A DNA stretch of 64,000 nucleotides from Rhodoferax potami (lineage in GTDB: Bacteria; Pseudomonadota; Gammaproteobacteria; Burkholderiales; Burkholderiaceae_C), in contig NZ_JAVBIJ010000001.1 in the NCBI RefSeq assembly GCF_032193765.1, positions 1,178,001 to 1,242,000 of the forward strand. Direction: 5' to 3'. The notes beneath the pieces were generated by a model. The model made no database searches, was not told the origin of the DNA, and saw only the letters and a list, made by a program, of their open reading frames with translations. Both the position numbers and the translations under genes were made by a program. Below, in pieces: positions 41,115-49,938 of the stretch; position 1 is the first letter of the stretch; every line of letters starts with the position of its first letter.

Positions 41115-41845
41115 TGACTACTTCCACCGTTGCCAAAAACACCCAAAAACTCCAACGTGCCGTCGTCGATGGTCTGGAAGATGTGAAGGCCCAAGATATT
41201 GTGGTGTTCGACACTGAGCACCTGTCTGCCTTATTTGAGCGCGTGATCATCGCCTCGGGCACCAGCAACCGCCAGACCAAAGCCTTGGCTGCCAGCGTGC
41301 GCGATGCGGTGCGCGAAGCCGGTTTTGCCAAGCCCCGAATCGAAGGCGAAGGCAACGGCGAATGGATCATTGTGGATTGCAACCAGGTGGTGGTGCACAT
41401 CATGCAGCCCAATTTCCGCCAGTACTACCATCTGGAAGAGCTGTGGGGCGAGAAGCCGGTGCGATTGAAGCTGGGTGCCGCCAAGCCGGTGGTGGCCAAG
41501 GCCAGCGAAGAAGCCAAGCCCGCCACCAAGAAAGCCGCTGCAAAGGCCGTGGAGCCGAGCATGCGCCGTTCCAGCGCAGCCAAGAAGGGCGTGGAAGAAG
41601 CTTTCCCGTCCAAAGCTGCACTGAAGAAGGCTGCAGACAAAGCCGCTGGCGTAAAAGCACCTGCCAAGAAAGCCGCCTCTAAGACCAGCGCTGCAAAGCC
41701 TGCCGCAAAACCCGCAGCCAAGGCGGCGGTGAAGACGGTCGTGGTCAAGCCCGAAGTCAAGAAGACCGTCGCCAAAAAAGCAGCAGCCAAGCCCGCTGCC
41801 GCCAAAAAGGCGCCTGCGAAGAAAGCCGCTCCTCGTAAAGCCTGA
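41114..41845 (+). CDS. rsfS: Ribosomal silencing factor with a long Lys/Ala-rich tail
   Basis: A 243-residue protein. The first ~115 residues form the RsfS domain ([68 protein letters not shown]) that binds ribosomal protein L14 and blocks subunit joining. The remaining ~125 residues are a histone H1-like Lys/Ala/Pro repeat ([15 protein letters not shown] at the end), far longer than E. coli RsfS. The tail is probably disordered and highly basic; its role is unknown. The start overlaps the nadD stop by one base. Confidence 0.92.
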   Translation: MTTSTVAKNTQKLQRAVVDGLEDVKAQDIVVFDTEHLSALFERVIIASGTSNRQTKALAASVRDAVREAGFAKPRIEGEGNGEWIIVDCNQVVVHIMQPNFRQYYHLEELWGEKPVRLKLGAAKPVVAKASEEAKPATKKAAAKAVEPSMRRSSAAKKGVEEAFPSKAALKKAADKAAGVKAPAKKAASKTSAAKPAAKPAAKAAVKTVVVKPEVKKTVAKKAAAKPAAAKKAPAKKAAPRKA

Positions 41846-41853
41846 GGTCCTGC

Positions 41854-42321
41854 GTGAGGTTGGTCATCGTCGCTGTCGGTCAGCGGGTACCGGACTGGGC
41901 GCAAACCGCGTGGGACGACTACGCCAAGCGCTTTCCGCATGAACTCAAGGTAGAGCTCAAGGCCATCAAAACGGAGCCGCGCGGCTCTAAAACGGTGGAG
42001 CAGCTTTACGCCGCTGAGCGCAAGCGTATTGAGGAAGCGATTCCAAAGGGTGCCCGCATTGTGGCTCTGGATGAGCGGGGCACCAGCATGCGCACAACAG
42101 CATTGGCCGATCGCCTCAAAGAATGGCAGTTGGGCGGCACCGATGTGGCCCTGGTTATCGGCGGCCCAGACGGTCTGGACCCCGAGTTTCGCCAGGCAGC
42201 GCACGAACGCATACGCCTTTCTGACCTGACTTTGCCCCACGCCATGGTGCGGGTGCTGCTGATTGAGCAGCTCTACCGGGCTTGGTCGGTCAACGCCAAT
42301 CACCCGTACCACAGGGAATGA
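41854..42321 (+). CDS. rlmH: 23S rRNA (pseudouridine1915-N3)-methyltransferase
   Basis: A 155-residue SPOUT methyltransferase. It has the N-terminal [38 protein letters not shown], the knot segment [19 protein letters not shown] and the C-terminal [20 protein letters not shown] with NANHPYHRE, all typical. It starts at a GTG at 41854, 8 bp after rsfS, the usual neighbour. Confidence 0.97.
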   Translation: MRLVIVAVGQRVPDWAQTAWDDYAKRFPHELKVELKAIKTEPRGSKTVEQLYAAERKRIEEAIPKGARIVALDERGTSMRTTALADRLKEWQLGGTDVALVIGGPDGLDPEFRQAAHERIRLSDLTLPHAMVRVLLIEQLYRAWSVNANHPYHRE

Positions 42322-42323
42322 CC

Positions 42324-42944
42324 ATGAGTGCTCCGGATTTCATTTATCTCGCATCCCAGAGCCCGCGTCGTCGCGAGTTGCTGACCCAGATTGGTGTCGC
42401 CCATGAGTTGCTCTTGCCCACCCCGGATGAAGACGCCGAAAGCTTGGAAGTGGTGCTCGAAGGCGACACGCCTTCGGCATATGTGCAGCGGGTGACTGCT
42501 CTTAAATTGATAGCTGCTCGCGCACGTTTAGCGGGCGCTAGCGGTCGAAATCGTCCTATTCTTTGTGCTGACACCACTGTCGCCTTGGGTGACACCATCC
42601 TTGGCAAGCCAGCGGATGCAGAGGATGCCAAGCGCATGTTGCGCGCCTTGGCAGGCGGAACCCACCGCGTGTTTACCGCAGTGGCGGTGGCATGGGGCGA
42701 AAAGACCGCCCAAGCGTGTTCGGAATCGGTAGTGACTTTCTCTGCAATGAGCGAAGACGACATTGCCGCCTACGTGGCCAGTGGCGAGCCCATGGGCAAG
42801 GCCGGCGCGTACGGTGTGCAGGGCAGGGCGGCCGCGTTTATTGCGCGCATTGAGGGCTCTTACTCTGGCATCATGGGCCTCCCTTTGTTTGAAACAGCGC
42901 AGGCCTTGCGCGAGGTGGGCTTTGCATGCAACAAGACATCCTGA
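42324..42944 (+). CDS. maf: Maf-family nucleotide pyrophosphatase
   Basis: A 206-residue enzyme that hydrolyses non-canonical nucleoside triphosphates and limits septum formation in relatives. It has [50 protein letters not shown] and [25 protein letters not shown] at 42312-42316 supports the ATG at 42324; an ATG at 42318 overlaps the rlmH stop and is also possible. Residues about 59-76 ([18 protein letters not shown]) come from an in-frame repeat copy between the first helix and the conserved ADTT strand. The 3' end overlaps rng by 19 bp. Confidence 0.92.
   Translation: MSAPDFIYLASQSPRRRELLTQIGVAHELLLPTPDEDAESLEVVLEGDTPSAYVQRVTALKLIAARARLAGASGRNRPILCADTTVALGDTILGKPADAEDAKRMLRALAGGTHRVFTAVAVAWGEKTAQACSESVVTFSAMSEDDIAAYVASGEPMGKAGAYGVQGRAAAFIARIEGSYSGIMGLPLFETAQALREVGFACNKTS
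42497..42551 (+). repeat. Dispersed palindromic repeat, copy 8 (inside maf)
   Basis: TGCTCTTAAATTGATAGCTG, then CTCGCGCACG, then GCGGGCGCTAGCGGTCGAAA. In frame within maf. Confidence 0.8.
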
Positions 42945-44401
42945 TCAACTGGTCCCCGCAAGAAACGCGGGTGGCCATCGTGGAGCACGGTGCGGTGCAG
43001 GAACTGCACGTGGAGCGCACGCTGGAGCGCGGGCTGGTGGGCAATGTGTACCTCGGCAAAGTGGCCAGGGTGCTGCCGGGCATGCAGTCAGCGTTTATTG
43101 ATATCGGCTTGGAGCGGGCTGCCTTTTTACATGTGGCCGATGTGTGGCATCCGCCCGCAGAGGGCGAGTCGCTGAGTGCCTCCCGCGCATCACAGCCCCA
43201 GATTCCGATTGAGAAGCAGGTGTTTGAGGGCCAGTCCCTCATGGTGCAGGTCATCAAGGATCCGATTGGCACCAAGGGCGCCCGCCTGTCCACGCAAATC
43301 AGCATTGCCGGCCGCCTGCTGGTGTTTCTGCCGCAGGACGACCATATCGGCGTGTCCCAAAAGATTCCTACCGCCCAGCGTGATGAGCTGCGCAGCCGTA
43401 TGCAAGCGCTTGCTGGCAAAGAAGGTGGCGGCTTCATCTTGCGCACCAATGGCGAAGATGCGTCTGACAAAGAGCTGGGTGACGATATCGCTTACCTGCG
43501 CAAGGCATGGGCGCGTATCAAGGACGCTTCTCTGCGTCTGCCGCCGCAGAGTTTGCTGCACCAAGACCTGAACTTGTTGCAGCGCGTGCTGCGCGACTTG
43601 GTGGGTGAAACGACGCAGACCATTCGCGTGGATTCGCGCGAGCAGTTTGATGCGCTTAAAACTTTTGGCGCGGAGTTCATGCCCGCAGCAGCCGAGAAGT
43701 TGCAGCACTACAAGGGTGAGCGACCTATCTTTGACTTGTATTCGATTGACGAGGAAATCGCCAAAGCGCTGGCGCGACGGGTGGAGCTCAAATCGGGCGG
43801 CTACCTGATCGTGGATCAGACCGAGGCACTCACGACGGTGGATGTGAACACGGGCGGCTTTGTCGGTGCGCGCAACTTTGACGACACCATCTTCAAAACC
43901 AACCTGGAGGCTTCGCAAGCGATTGCACGCCAACTGCGACTGCGCAATCTGGGTGGCATCATCATTGTCGACTTCATTGACATGGTGCGCGAGGACCATC
44001 GTGATGCCGTGTTGGCGGAATTCCGCAAGCAGCTGGGTCGCGATCGGGTGAAGACGATGGCGGGCGGATTCTCACAGCTGGGTCTGGTCGAGATGACACG
44101 CAAACGCACCCGTGAATCCCTGGCTCACATGTTGTGTGAACCTTGCCCTACCTGTGAAGGCAAGGGCATCGTCAAAACGCCGCGCAGTGTCGCCTACGAC
44201 ATCTTGCGTGAAATTTTGCGGGAAGCCCGCCAGTTCACCCCCCGTGAATTCCGGGTCGTTGCGTCACCCAAGGTGATTGAGCTCTTGTTAGATGAAGAAA
44301 GCCAGCATTTGGCAGGGCTTTCGGAGTTCATCGGCAAACCGGTGTCGCTGCAGAGCGAAGCAGGCATGGCCCAAGAGCAATACGACATTGTGTTGCTGTG
44401 A
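42926..44401 (+). CDS. rng: Ribonuclease G
   Basis: A 491-residue endoribonuclease for 16S rRNA 5' maturation and mRNA decay. The S1-type domain includes [20 protein letters not shown] and [17 protein letters not shown]; the catalytic region has [20 protein letters not shown] with the metal-binding aspartates, and IIIVDFIDM; the zinc link is [11 protein letters not shown]. It ends without the long C-terminal scaffold of RNase E, hence RNase G. It overlaps maf by 19 bp. Confidence 0.95.
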   Translation: MQQDILINWSPQETRVAIVEHGAVQELHVERTLERGLVGNVYLGKVARVLPGMQSAFIDIGLERAAFLHVADVWHPPAEGESLSASRASQPQIPIEKQVFEGQSLMVQVIKDPIGTKGARLSTQISIAGRLLVFLPQDDHIGVSQKIPTAQRDELRSRMQALAGKEGGGFILRTNGEDASDKELGDDIAYLRKAWARIKDASLRLPPQSLLHQDLNLLQRVLRDLVGETTQTIRVDSREQFDALKTFGAEFMPAAAEKLQHYKGERPIFDLYSIDEEIAKALARRVELKSGGYLIVDQTEALTTVDVNTGGFVGARNFDDTIFKTNLEASQAIARQLRLRNLGGIIIVDFIDMVREDHRDAVLAEFRKQLGRDRVKTMAGGFSQLGLVEMTRKRTRESLAHMLCEPCPTCEGKGIVKTPRSVAYDILREILREARQFTPREFRVVASPKVIELLLDEESQHLAGLSEFIGKPVSLQSEAGMAQEQYDIVLL

Positions 44402-44410
44402 TGGTGGTCT

Positions 44411-46858
44411 GTGACTGAGCGTTTGCGTATCGCGGTGTTGAGCCGCAATTTTTCAGTGACCGGAGGTGGGGCAGAGCGCTATTCCATCTCGGTGGTGGAG
44501 CAGCTCGCGCAACAGCATGAAGTGCATGTGTTCGCGCAGACCATTTCGCATGATTTTCCCGGAGTGACCTACCACCAGGTGCCCATGCCGATGGAGCGCC
44601 CACGCTGGATCAACCAACTCTACTTCGCCTGGGAAACCTGGCGGGCCACGCGCAGTGGCTTCGATATCGTTCACTCTCACGAGAACACCTGGCATGGGAA
44701 TGTGCAGACTGTGCATGTGTTGCCGGTTAAGCACACGCTGTTTACCGGGAAGCGAGGCTTTGGCTTGGCTCTGCGCTGGTTGAAAGTGGTGACCAGCCCA
44801 CGCTTGCTAGCCTATTTGTGGCTGGAAGAGCGGCGCTTTGCATTTGCGTACAAGAAGAAAGTGGTCTGCGCTTCCGCCACATTGAAAGAGGTAGTGGAGC
44901 GAGCGTTCCCTGATTCACGCGGAATGCTGGAAGTCATTAGACCGGGTGTGGATGCAGTGCCTGGACCGGCCACTGCAGTGGTCAAGGCCGAAGCACGTCG
45001 CGCCTTGGAGTTGCCTGATGATGTTCCAGTACTCCTTTTTGTGGGCAATGATTTTGGCAAGAAGGGGCTCAAAACCCTTTTGGACTCGCTGACCAAGCTT
45101 GACAGTGAGGTACAGCTTTTGGTGATAGGCCGGTCTGAGCGCATCAGCGACTATAAGCAACAGGCCACGGCTCTGGGCTTACGCTCGCGGGTGCACTTTA
45201 GGGGCAGCTTGAGAGATATGTCTGTGGCCTATAGCGCTGCGGACATGTTGGTGCATCCTACCTTGGAAGACTCTTACGGCATGGTTGTGTTGGAGGCCAT
45301 GGCGCATGGTTTGCCCGTGGTGGTGAGCGACGCGCCATTCAGCGGAATCGCCAAGGATTTGACGCAGGGTTTGAACGCCACCTTGCTGTCAACACCGACC
45401 GATGTCATAGACCTTGCTTCAAAGATACAGGCTCTTTTGGGTGATAGAGAGAAGGCCACTGCACTGGCCACGGGTGGGGTGAACTTCGCTACCGCGAACT
45501 CTTGGACCGAGGCCGGGCGGCGCTACAGCACGCTTTTTTCCGGTGTGACGCGTCGGTACAGCCAGCGCTGGTTGGTGCTCTCCCATGCCTTCAATATGGA
45601 TGGGCGTGCTGCAAGTCAAACGATTACCGATAAGTTACCGCACCTAGAGGCTGCAGGCATAGAGCTGGTTGTTTTGAGCGGTGTCTCGGGTAGCCGTGAT
45701 CGTCACTACGAGCATTACCAACTCTGGCCGGCAGGGCCGGCAGGAATTCGCTTTGAGTTGCGTCACGTCTTACGCAAGCATCTAGGTTCTCCGTTGATGT
45801 ACCGGCTGGTGATGTTGCTGCTCTCGCTGCCTTTGTTGCCTTTCATGTTGGTCGAAAAGGTTCTACGTCCGGTGGAGAGCTCTTGGTCTTGGTGGCTATC
45901 AGCCTATGTGAAGGGCCGGCTGTTGGCTCGTGACCGGAAGTTCGATCTTATTTATTCGACGGGCGGTGCGTTTGCAGCCCATTTGGCCGGTAACGCCCTA
46001 AAGCGAACGCTAGGCGTGCGCTGGTTGGCTGAGGTGCACGATCCATTGGTCATGCCGGGCAGTGAGCCTGTGAGCAAGCAAGAGTTGATGCAGGCCGAAG
46101 TAGAGCGCATTATTTGTACCCACGCGGATGTGGCGATTTGGTTCACGGATCAGGCATTAGCAAGTGCTAGGCGCCGTCACCCCCAATTGGGTGAGCGCGG
46201 TAAGATGATGTTGCCGGGAATTGATGCGCCATTCAAAGTAATGCCTCCGTATGTGCCGGGCCCGAAGATGGTGATCGGGCATTTCGGGTCCCTGTCTGCG
46301 ACCCGTAACCTCACCCCCATCATCGGCGCGTTAGAAACCTTGGTGTCCGAGAGCCCCGAGTTGAGAGAGCAGATTGAGCTGCAACTCACTGGTGGGCCAC
46401 TGGATGAAGTGTCTGAAGCGGCCCTACACAAATCGCCGATCAGAGATATCGTGCGACACCTTGGGCGGATCGAGGCCGACCTAGACACTTGTCTCTCCGG
46501 GCGGGCGCAGATTTTGCGCCGCATGCGCAATACGGATGTATTGCTGTTATTGCATGGTACGGAGCCCATTTGTGCCGAGTACATTCCGTCCAAACTGTAT
46601 GAGTATCTTTGGATGCAACGGCCGATTTTGGCGACGGTATATGGCAATCCTCAAATGTCCGAGTTAATTGGGTGCGCGGGCCAACGTGCTGTCGAGGCTG
46701 TACCCGATGCTCCAGCCTCTTGGGATCTTGCGGAATCGGTTCGAGAGTTATCTGTTCGATGGTCGCATTGCACGTTATCTGATAACGGGTTTCACAGTCC
46801 CCACACCACCAGTGCAGCTGTTGCCGCAATGATTGGCTGGACTAATGCGCAAAAATAA
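44411..46858 (+). CDS. Large protein with two glycosyltransferase modules (GT4-like)
   Basis: An 815-residue protein. Residues about 1-385 are a complete GT-B glycosyltransferase of family 4, with SVTGGGAERYSISVVEQLA in the acceptor domain and PTLEDSYGMVVLEAMAHGLP in the donor-binding domain. Residues about 390-815 look like a second GT-B module (WLVLSHAFNMDGRAAS, LIYSTGGAFAAHLAGNAL, VIGHFGSLSATRNLTPIIG, YIPSKLYEYLWMQRPILA), with a hydrophobic patch near 455-480. This is about twice the usual length and could make two sugar additions. It starts from a GTG at 44411, 9 bp after rng, and opens the surface-glycan region. Acceptors are unknown. Confidence 0.82.
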   Translation: MTERLRIAVLSRNFSVTGGGAERYSISVVEQLAQQHEVHVFAQTISHDFPGVTYHQVPMPMERPRWINQLYFAWETWRATRSGFDIVHSHENTWHGNVQTVHVLPVKHTLFTGKRGFGLALRWLKVVTSPRLLAYLWLEERRFAFAYKKKVVCASATLKEVVERAFPDSRGMLEVIRPGVDAVPGPATAVVKAEARRALELPDDVPVLLFVGNDFGKKGLKTLLDSLTKLDSEVQLLVIGRSERISDYKQQATALGLRSRVHFRGSLRDMSVAYSAADMLVHPTLEDSYGMVVLEAMAHGLPVVVSDAPFSGIAKDLTQGLNATLLSTPTDVIDLASKIQALLGDREKATALATGGVNFATANSWTEAGRRYSTLFSGVTRRYSQRWLVLSHAFNMDGRAASQTITDKLPHLEAAGIELVVLSGVSGSRDRHYEHYQLWPAGPAGIRFELRHVLRKHLGSPLMYRLVMLLLSLPLLPFMLVEKVLRPVESSWSWWLSAYVKGRLLARDRKFDLIYSTGGAFAAHLAGNALKRTLGVRWLAEVHDPLVMPGSEPVSKQELMQAEVERIICTHADVAIWFTDQALASARRRHPQLGERGKMMLPGIDAPFKVMPPYVPGPKMVIGHFGSLSATRNLTPIIGALETLVSESPELREQIELQLTGGPLDEVSEAALHKSPIRDIVRHLGRIEADLDTCLSGRAQILRRMRNTDVLLLLHGTEPICAEYIPSKLYEYLWMQRPILATVYGNPQMSELIGCAGQRAVEAVPDAPASWDLAESVRELSVRWSHCTLSDNGFHSPHTTSAAVAAMIGWTNAQK

Positions 46859-46909
46859 AGCAGGGATGTTGCTTAGTGCAATATATTTTTGTACGCTGAG
46901 GGTTGAACT

Positions 46910-47959
46910 ATGAGTGAGTTAGGGCGTTATCTAGTCGACTATGAGAATCCAGACGCAGGTATTGGTCACTCACTTGGACATGTTAACAACGCGGTGAAAA
47001 TATGCCTGCGCCATGGGCTTACCTTTGCTTATTCGGACTCTCAAGTCCGGAAATCAAGCAGCACCCAGTGGGTATGGCGGATAAAGCAGTGGATACGTCG
47101 AATAACATTTAGGCAAGTCTACGAAACACATAATATTGGCGACGATATCAATGCACTGTTTGGATTTTCCACGCACACCAAAAATCGCAGTGAGATTGAG
47201 CTACTTTTGCGTAATAAAAAGCTGAGGCTCGTTCAGCTTCCAGCAACAGCGATTAGTATCCCCTCCAATTGTCAAGACGACGACGAAGCCTATCGCACTG
47301 TTGATGAAGCGGTACGAGCCAACCCAGAGGATGGCATCGTTTTTCTTTTACCTGAGAAACGAACAGGCGATTTTGAATATGCAGCCACCAGAGCTTGGTT
47401 CAAACGTTGCTATGACGCAGCGGGGCAAGGCGGCTTCCCAGAGCAATATGCCCCCCAGCTATCGGATACCCTGAAGGTCGCAGTTCATGTTCGAAGAGGT
47501 GACCTACTGCCTGGTCGGCAATTCGCAGATCTCTCAAAACGTATGCTACCTGACGCGTGGTACCTTCAAATTTTGACGACTATTTTGCAATCCAGTGGCA
47601 ATAGAGCTCTCTCCGTCTATGTGGTGAGTGAAGGTCTTAACGGTGGCTACTGTTCTGAAAATGGCGTTCCAGTGAATTGGCATGAGTTGTTGCCCCCTGG
47701 ACGATGCAAGGTTATTGAGTTGATTGATAGTCCGTTCATTGAGTCCTTCCGGGTGTTGACCGGAGCAGATATCCTTGTGGGCTCTAAAAGCGGTATGACG
47801 CATTTAGCCGGAATGCTCGGCGGACAAACTAAATTTGTTCCTTCAATGTGGCATTCTTATCGCGGGGCTGATGGTGTGCTTGAGCTGGGGGATGCTCTTG
47901 GGCAGGAAGATCTCCAAGAGATAGCCCGCTTAACTTCGGCCTTATGTCTTTCGAACTAG
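46910..47959 (+). CDS. Putative fucosyltransferase-fold glycosyltransferase (HxRRGD motif)
   Basis: A 349-residue protein without a signal peptide. The motif VAVHVRRGDLLPGRQFADLS matches the H-x-R-R-G-D donor-binding motif of alpha-1,2/alpha-1,6/O-fucosyltransferases, and a later ILVGSKSGMTHLAGMLGG resembles the motif II/III region of that fold; the N terminus (GIGHSLGHVNNAVKICLRHG) also fits. I do not recognise a more specific family. AT content is higher than in the housekeeping genes around it. A GT10 enzyme lies 1 kb downstream, so fucose-type decoration is a fair inference. Confidence 0.6.
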   Translation: MSELGRYLVDYENPDAGIGHSLGHVNNAVKICLRHGLTFAYSDSQVRKSSSTQWVWRIKQWIRRITFRQVYETHNIGDDINALFGFSTHTKNRSEIELLLRNKKLRLVQLPATAISIPSNCQDDDEAYRTVDEAVRANPEDGIVFLLPEKRTGDFEYAATRAWFKRCYDAAGQGGFPEQYAPQLSDTLKVAVHVRRGDLLPGRQFADLSKRMLPDAWYLQILTTILQSSGNRALSVYVVSEGLNGGYCSENGVPVNWHELLPPGRCKVIELIDSPFIESFRVLTGADILVGSKSGMTHLAGMLGGQTKFVPSMWHSYRGADGVLELGDALGQEDLQEIARLTSALCLSN

Positions 47960-47966
47960 TCCTTCA

Positions 47967-47990
47967 TGAGCCTGTGGCTCAGGATTTTTT
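47967..47990. terminator. Candidate rho-independent terminator between convergent glycosyltransferase genes
   Basis: TGAGCC and GGCTCA pair around TGT, followed by GGA and six T. The 3' arm overlaps the stop codon of the minus-strand GT2 gene. The stem is only 6 bp, so strength is uncertain. Confidence 0.5.
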
Positions 47991-48902
47991 GTAGCGACCT
48001 CGTCGAGTCGCCCATAAAGCGATTACCAGGCGTTCTATGCGTAGTAGGGGCGTTAGCCAGCCGTTACTGCGATACTGAAATTCTGCATACAGCTCGTAGT
48101 TAGCACGAAACGAGATGCCAGGTATTTTTTGGTTAATCTTCTTCATGAAGACTATTGCGTCTTCCCACCGCTGCTTAACCGGCATGGAGTGAGGGACTAA
48201 GCTGTTGCCCGTGACAGCCTTTACATATTTGGCTTGAATCGCCTTGAATGAGTTGTTGGCAGTCTCTCTTTTAACAATACTAATTTGGCCGGGGTGCAAA
48301 CGGTACGTCAACAAGGGGCTTGTGATATTTTTAAACCGCCCACCTTGTGAGGCAATATCACACCATAGACCATAGTCTTCAGCATGTGGGTAGCTCGGGT
48401 CGTAGCGGTGTTGGCGAAGTAGTTCAGTGGCCACACTCGTGCTAGGATTGCAGAGCGGACAGTAGATGGTCAGCAAAGCCCTGATATCGCTGTCCGAAAA
48501 CGCAGATCGTCGGGAGCGACGCCTTCCACTTTTTGTATCCAGAGTGATGTGGAAAGAACCGCACACATCAGCCTCTCCCGAATCCATTGCCTGAAGTTGC
48601 TCTTCCAGTCTGCGGGGGTGAGCAATGTCGTCCGCGTCCATGATGGCGGTGTAGCGGCCTTTCGCCGCATCAAACCCCGTTGTTCTCGCAAAGATCAAAC
48701 CTTGATTTGTATCTAGAGGAATAACGCGAATGCGTGGATCCGTCAGGGCATTCAAATAGGCAAGAGTTCCGTCTTGGGACCCATCGTCCACGATAATCAG
48801 TTCAAAATCGCGGAATGTCTGTTGGAGCAAGCTCTGAATGCATTCATCAAGATAAGGTTGAGCGTTATAGGTGCAAAGCACGATGGAAAAAACAGGCGAC
48901 AT
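47979..48902 (-). CDS. GT2-family glycosyltransferase
   Basis: A 307-residue enzyme with a GT-A fold. The nucleotide-binding strand and Asp are in FSIVLCTYNAQPYLDECIQS and FELIIVDDGSQDGTLAYL, the DxD in YTAIMDADDIAHPRRLEEQL. The C-terminal third shows no membrane segment. The acceptor is unknown. Its start lies 4 bp from the preferred start of the divergent GT10 gene, so both promoters must overlap coding sequence. Confidence 0.85.
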   Translation of the reverse strand: MSPVFSIVLCTYNAQPYLDECIQSLLQQTFRDFELIIVDDGSQDGTLAYLNALTDPRIRVIPLDTNQGLIFARTTGFDAAKGRYTAIMDADDIAHPRRLEEQLQAMDSGEADVCGSFHITLDTKSGRRRSRRSAFSDSDIRALLTIYCPLCNPSTSVATELLRQHRYDPSYPHAEDYGLWCDIASQGGRFKNITSPLLTYRLHPGQISIVKRETANNSFKAIQAKYVKAVTGNSLVPHSMPVKQRWEDAIVFMKKINQKIPGISFRANYELYAEFQYRSNGWLTPLLRIERLVIALWATRRGRYKKS

Positions 48903-48906
48903 AACA

Positions 48907-49938
48907 GTGAAAAAACGTAAAGTGCTATTCGTCGATGAGTCTGGTGGCGCGTGGCCCTGGAGCAGGCAGATGCAAGAAGTCGGTGACTCGTGGGGACAGA
49001 CCGACTATTCTTTTGGCACCGATTGTACGGGGGGGTATGACTGGTTGGTGGTGTATTCAGCATGGCCAGATATGCCACTTGTGACTTCCGTGCCCTTGCA
49101 TCGTCGCATCTTTGTGGCTGGTGAGCCTGAGAGTTTTCACCGCTATCAACCGCGATTCCTTGAACAATTCGGTACGGTGATTACCACCCAGAGCAACACA
49201 AAACACCCTGGAGCCATTCTGATGCAACCAGGCATTAATTGGTTCGCGGGTGTCAAGTTTGTTGACGGGATTGAGCGCTTTCGTGCGGAGTTGGATTTCT
49301 CTTCGCTAGAAAAACAGAGTCCAGTAAAAACAAAGCTTTGCTCTGTGATTTGCTCAAACAATGCAGTGACAAGCGGTCACCGACAGAGAATCAAGTTTGT
49401 CGAGCAGTTAAAGGAGGAGTTTGGAGATCAGATTGATTACTTCGGACGAGGTAGTCGAACCATGGCCGACAAAGACGAGGCCTTAGCCGAGTATCGTTTT
49501 CACATAGCCCTCGAAAACTCCATTCACCACAACTATTGGACAGAAAAGCTAGCAGATCCGTTTCTGAGAGATTGTTTCCCGATTTATAGCGGTTGTACCA
49601 ACGTGGCCGAGTATTTTCCGAAAGGGAGCTATGCCCGCATCGATATTGATCGCCCACGAGAAGCATTCAAGATAATTCAAGAGGTCTTACGAAGCGACTT
49701 TGATCAAAAGAGTGTGGAGATGCGTCGAGAGGCTAAGCGTCGTGTAATGTATGAATACAATATTTTTTCTGAATTGGAAAAGCTGTATCCGACTTTAGAG
49801 CTATCGGAGGACACGCGAACGCTTGATAACTCGCGCACTCAAACTCGGCTCTATTCAGATCACGAGGCCAAAGACTTTAAACTCAGCCGACGTCTTCGCC
49901 AATGGGCCCGCGGCTGTTTTGGAGCGTCAAGCCGCTGA
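48907..49938 (+). CDS. GT10-family fucosyltransferase-like protein
   Basis: A 343-residue protein. The C-terminal half has YRFHIALENSIHHNYWTEKL followed by ADPFLRDCFPIYSGCTNVAE, the donor-binding signature of alpha-1,3/1,4-fucosyltransferases (GT10). The N-terminal half is less conserved, as in that family. Candidate starts are the GTG at 48907 (VKKRKVLFVDES) and ATGs at 48883 and 48871; the GTG is preferred because the others run into the divergent GT2 gene. The 3' end overlaps the convergent ligase-like gene by 56 bp. Fucose or another deoxysugar donor is inferred from the family. Confidence 0.78.
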   Translation: MKKRKVLFVDESGGAWPWSRQMQEVGDSWGQTDYSFGTDCTGGYDWLVVYSAWPDMPLVTSVPLHRRIFVAGEPESFHRYQPRFLEQFGTVITTQSNTKHPGAILMQPGINWFAGVKFVDGIERFRAELDFSSLEKQSPVKTKLCSVICSNNAVTSGHRQRIKFVEQLKEEFGDQIDYFGRGSRTMADKDEALAEYRFHIALENSIHHNYWTEKLADPFLRDCFPIYSGCTNVAEYFPKGSYARIDIDRPREAFKIIQEVLRSDFDQKSVEMRREAKRRVMYEYNIFSELEKLYPTLELSEDTRTLDNSRTQTRLYSDHEAKDFKLSRRLRQWARGCFGASSR

